Shown in pieces: positions 61,448 through 64,000 of a stretch of DNA of 64,000 bases. A program made the translations under genes and the position numbers. Source of the DNA: Halovivax asiaticus JCM 14624. GTDB lineage: Archaea > Halobacteriota > Halobacteria > Halobacteriales > Natrialbaceae. The notes below the pieces were generated by a model. The model saw nothing but the letters and a program-made list of their open reading frames with translations. It was not told the origin of the DNA and did not search any database. How positions within the stretch are numbered: position 1 is the stretch's first letter; every line of letters begins with the position of its first letter. The stretch is taken from assembly GCF_000337515.1 (NCBI RefSeq), contig NZ_AOIQ01000002.1, positions 62,001 to 126,000 on the forward strand, in the 5' to 3' direction.

Positions 61448-62445
61448 CGGGTGGTCACCTCCAGGTCTGCCTCGCCCGTCACGAGTCGATCGATCTCGCG
61501 GACCGTCTCGAGGGCGCGCAATCCGTCGGCGGCCGTCACGTCTGGCGGCGAACCGGTCGTCGCCGCCTCGACGAACGACTCGAGTTCGACGCGCAACGGT
61601 TCCCGATTGTTGACCTCGGGTCGCTCGATCACGCTCTCGTGGCGGTAGCGTGTCCCGACCTCGCCGCTGACGAATTCGGGGAACGAGTCCCGATACAGGA
61701 GGACCGATTGATCGAGGTAGTCGATTTCGACCAGACAGTCGGCGGCCGTGATCGTCAGGCGGCGCACCTTGCGCTGGCTCACTCGACTCGCGGTCATCGT
61801 CGCGACGACGTCGCCGTATTCGAGCGTGGCCGTGGCGTGTTGGCCGTCCGCGGTCCCCGTCGCGGAGATCGTCGTCGTCGGCTCGTCGTCTACGAGGGAC
61901 TGGACGACGTCGACGTCGTGGATCATCAGGTCGAGCGTGACCCGATCGGTCGCCGTGCGGTCGATCGGCGGGCCGAGTCGCTGGGCCTCGATGGCGATGA
62001 TGTCGAGGTCTTCGACGAGCGATGCCGCGGTTCGAACGGCCGGGTTGAACCGTTCGACGTGCCCGACCTGGAGGACCAGTCCCCGTTCGTCAGCCAGCTG
62101 GGCCAGTTCGCGCCCTCGGTCGATACTGGCAGTGAGCGGTTTCTCCACGAGCACGTGGACGTTTTTGTCGAGGCAGCGACGTACGGTCTCGTAATGCGCC
62201 GCGGTGGGGACGGCGACCGAGACGAGGTCACAGGTGTCGAGGAGCGTCGACAGTGATCGGACCGTCGTCCCGTATTCGTCGGCGACGCAGGTGGCCAGTT
62301 CGTCGTCGAGATCGGTGATACCGGCAAGTTCGACACCTCTCGATTCGCTGTAGACGCGCACGTGGTTCTCGCCCATCGCACCGACGCCGACGACGCCGGC
62401 TCGTGGGGGTTTCGGGACGGGCGTCGGCGGTTCAGTGGTTGTCAT
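61444..62445 (-). CDS. Gfo/Idh/MocA-family oxidoreductase (WbpB/WlbA-like 3-dehydrogenase)
   Basis: 333 residues from ATG 62445 (an upstream start would add 18 residues). AGVVGVGAMGENHVRVY is the NAD-binding motif, NVHVLVEKPLTASIDRGREL the EKP signature with catalytic Lys, and LMIHDVDVVQSLVDDEPTT the conserved His-Asp segment. In the WbpB/WlbA pathway this enzyme oxidises C3 of UDP-GlcNAcA, giving the 3-keto sugar for the aminotransferase. The 102-base gap to the aminotransferase gene and 4-base overlap with the 6-dehydrogenase fit one operon. Confidence 0.87.
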   Translation of the reverse strand: MTTTEPPTPVPKPPRAGVVGVGAMGENHVRVYSESRGVELAGITDLDDELATCVADEYGTTVRSLSTLLDTCDLVSVAVPTAAHYETVRRCLDKNVHVLVEKPLTASIDRGRELAQLADERGLVLQVGHVERFNPAVRTAASLVEDLDIIAIEAQRLGPPIDRTATDRVTLDLMIHDVDVVQSLVDDEPTTTISATGTADGQHATATLEYGDVVATMTASRVSQRKVRRLTITAADCLVEIDYLDQSVLLYRDSFPEFVSGEVGTRYRHESVIERPEVNNREPLRVELESFVEAATTGSPPDVTAADGLRALETVREIDRLVTGEADLEVTTR

Positions 62446-62547
62446 TGGGAATTGGAGGGTGTGGGCGCTCGTCGCCGGTCGTATCGTCGTGGCCGTCACG
62501 GACCGTGTCGTCGTCGACCGGCCCCCGGGCGCGAGTGAATTGCTGGA

Positions 62548-63654
62548 TCATCTCTCTTCGAAGTGCGTGGCGATGGCCGAGACGACGGCCCGCCGTGAGT
62601 CGTCGTCGAGCGACGGGTGGACCGGTATCGACAGGACTTCGTCGGCAGCCCGTTCCGTCTGTGGGAAGGTCCCAGCGGCCGTGTGGACGCCGTCGTAGGC
62701 CGGTTGTTCGTGAATGGGAGTACCGTAGTAGATGCCGGTATCGACACCCGCCGCCGCGAGGGACTGGGCGAGTGCGTCTCGATCTGGTGTCCGGATCGTG
62801 TACTGGTGGTAGACGTGGCGGGCCCCGGCCGGTTCTGTCGGCCGTTCGATCGGGCCGCGTGGCAGGTGTTCGTCGTAGTAGGCGGCGTGTGACCGTCGAG
62901 CGTCGTTGAGCGCCGGCAATCGGTCCAGTTGTCGCCGGCCGATCGCCGCCGCGATCGACGTCATGCGGAAGTTGTGCCCGAGTTCGACGTGGCCGTACGC
63001 CCGGTCACCGGTAGCCCGACCGTGATTACAGTAGCGCGCGATCCGATCGGCCACGGCCGTCGAATCCGTCGTCACCATGCCCCCCTCACCGGTCGTCATG
63101 TTCTTCGTCGGGTAAAACGAGAAGCAGGCGGCGTCGCCGAGTGACCCGACTGGCTCTCCGTTCAGGGAGGCGCCGTGGGCCTGACAGGCGTCTTCGACGA
63201 CGAACAGGTCGTGTTCGTCCGCGATCGTGGTCACCTCGTCCATCGGGGCGGGACAGCCGTAGAGGTGGACCGGGAGGATTCCGACCACGTCGTCGCGTTC
63301 GTCACAGCACCGGCGAACGGCGTCCGGGTCCAGCGTGTAGGTCTCGGGGTCGATGTCGGCGAACACCGGTTGGGCTCCTGCGAGGCGGATCGCGTTCGCG
63401 CTCGCGACGAACGAGAACGGGCTCGTGACGACCGCGTCACCGCGTTCGACGCCGAACGCCCTCAGTGTCGCACACAATGCCGTCGTTCCGTTCGACGTCG
63501 CCACACCGTGTGAGACGTCACAGAAGTCGGCGAATTCGTCTTCGAACTGTCGGACTTCGGGACCGTCAGCCAGCTCCCCGCGTGCGAGCAGTGTCTCGAC
63601 GCGATCGACGGCTGCCGGCCCGATGTCGGGATCTGCGAGTGGAATGTCGACCAT
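62548..63654 (-). CDS. DegT/DnrJ/EryC1/StrS aminotransferase (WbpE/WlbC-like)
   Basis: 368 residues. VATSNGTTALCATLRAFGVE binds PLP phosphate, VVEDACQAHGASL contains the Asp and Gln/His pocket, and CFSFYPTKNMTTGEGGM holds the Schiff-base Lys of sugar aminotransferases (SxxxTKxxTxGEGG). FRMTSIAAAIGRRQLDRLP is the family C-terminal signature. It would transfer an amino group from glutamate to C3 of UDP-3-keto-GlcNAcA. The acetyltransferase stop lies 7 bases upstream of its ATG, so the two are co-transcribed. Confidence 0.9.
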   Translation of the reverse strand: MVDIPLADPDIGPAAVDRVETLLARGELADGPEVRQFEDEFADFCDVSHGVATSNGTTALCATLRAFGVERGDAVVTSPFSFVASANAIRLAGAQPVFADIDPETYTLDPDAVRRCCDERDDVVGILPVHLYGCPAPMDEVTTIADEHDLFVVEDACQAHGASLNGEPVGSLGDAACFSFYPTKNMTTGEGGMVTTDSTAVADRIARYCNHGRATGDRAYGHVELGHNFRMTSIAAAIGRRQLDRLPALNDARRSHAAYYDEHLPRGPIERPTEPAGARHVYHQYTIRTPDRDALAQSLAAAGVDTGIYYGTPIHEQPAYDGVHTAAGTFPQTERAADEVLSIPVHPSLDDDSRRAVVSAIATHFEER

Positions 63655-63661
63655 GTATGGA

Positions 63662-64000
63662 TCAGGCGAGCTGGTTCGGCCGATCGAGCTGCTCAGGAAG
63701 CGGTTCCGTCCGTGCTGGGGTGCCGATTGCGAGTGTCTCGGGCGGGACGTCTTCGGTCACGACCGAACCCGCGGCGACGAACGCACCCTCACCGATCGAC
63801 ACACCGGGGAGGATCGTCGCGTTCGCCCCGATCGACGCGCCGTCACCGATCGTCGGGCCGACGAGGTCGGTGTCCTGCCGGATGGGGTACTCGTCGTTGG
63901 TCATCACGGCCCCGGGACCGACGAAAACGTTCGAGCCAATCGTCGTCTCCGTGGGCACGTAGACCGCCGATTGAATACTCACGTCGGAGCCGATCTCCGT
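63662..64000 (-). CDS. Left-handed beta-helix acetyltransferase (WbpD/WlbB-like), 5' part beyond the window
   Basis: 113 residues visible; the frame is open to base 64000, so the true start lies beyond the window (a GTG at 63982 is internal). Hexapeptide repeats (ETTIGSNVFVGPGAVMTNDE, GPTIGDGASIGANATILPGV, SIGEGAFVAAGSVVTEDVPP) form a left-handed beta-helix; ETLAIGTPARTEP is the usual end of nucleotide-sugar acetyltransferases, with the Gly-x-Pro-Ala turn. It would acetylate the 3-amino group made by the next enzyme, giving UDP-GlcNAc(3NAc)A. First visible gene of the operon. Confidence 0.87.
   Translation of the reverse strand, partial: TEIGSDVSIQSAVYVPTETTIGSNVFVGPGAVMTNDEYPIRQDTDLVGPTIGDGASIGANATILPGVSIGEGAFVAAGSVVTEDVPPETLAIGTPARTEPLPEQLDRPNQLA

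Noticed and set aside
1-64000. CRISPR array
   Set aside because: I found no regularly spaced direct repeats of 24-40 bases with unique spacers, and no cas-like genes.

Overview
The window is high-GC DNA from a halophilic archaeon (class Halobacteria). The proteins are strongly acidic (Asp/Glu rich) and many exported ones carry twin-arginine or lipobox signals. TATA-like boxes lie about 25-32 bases upstream of start codons. Lineage markers include a TFB-type initiation factor, an XPB-like helicase, halocyanin remains and several small zinc-ribbon proteins. I could not assign a genus.

Layout. 1-9.2 kb: a cobalamin adenosyltransferase, a tRNA-Val(CAC) whose 3' end is repeated downstream at least twice and probably a third time in decayed form, a Cys/Met PLP enzyme, a small AT-rich islet with two membrane-anchored proteins, a decayed halocyanin, and housekeeping or hypothetical genes. 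9.3-20 kb: an accessory conflict island. It holds an McrB/McrC restriction pair and then a polymorphic toxin locus: a 935-residue protein with two DUF4157 (extracellular contractile injection system, eCIS, type) domains, a LysM, an NlpC/P60-like peptidase and a C-terminal GH-E nuclease, followed by an ankyrin-repeat putative immunity gene, an orphan second toxin tip with its own immunity gene, and a broken third DUF4157 copy. 20.3-25.3 kb: truncated haemoglobin and several membrane proteins. 26-33.7 kb: nitrogen assimilation, with an ammonium transporter fused to a PII regulator, convergent with ferredoxin/NADPH-type glutamate synthase, then a formate/nitrite-type channel. 33.8-47.1 kb: a frameshifted DoxX, a CBS protein, GlmS, an XPB-like helicase, TFB and regulators.

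37.9-64 kb is dominated by cell-surface functions: a FemAB-like acyltransferase, two alkaline-phosphatase-superfamily enzymes, DegT-type aminotransferases, three paralogous secreted beta-helix proteins that share one promoter type, a polytopic membrane protein, a PP-loop ATPase, a polysaccharide deacetylase and a glycosyltransferase. Last comes a four-gene minus-strand operon (6-dehydrogenase, Gfo/Idh/MocA 3-dehydrogenase, aminotransferase, acetyltransferase) that matches the route to UDP-diacetamido-uronic acid. GlmS would supply its amino-sugar precursor.

Caution for the reader: six loci (lipoprotein 8948-9165, halocyanin, second immunity gene, MarR-like gene, DoxX, and possibly others) look interrupted by single-base losses, mostly at short C/G/T runs. 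Some may be sequencing errors rather than true pseudogenes.
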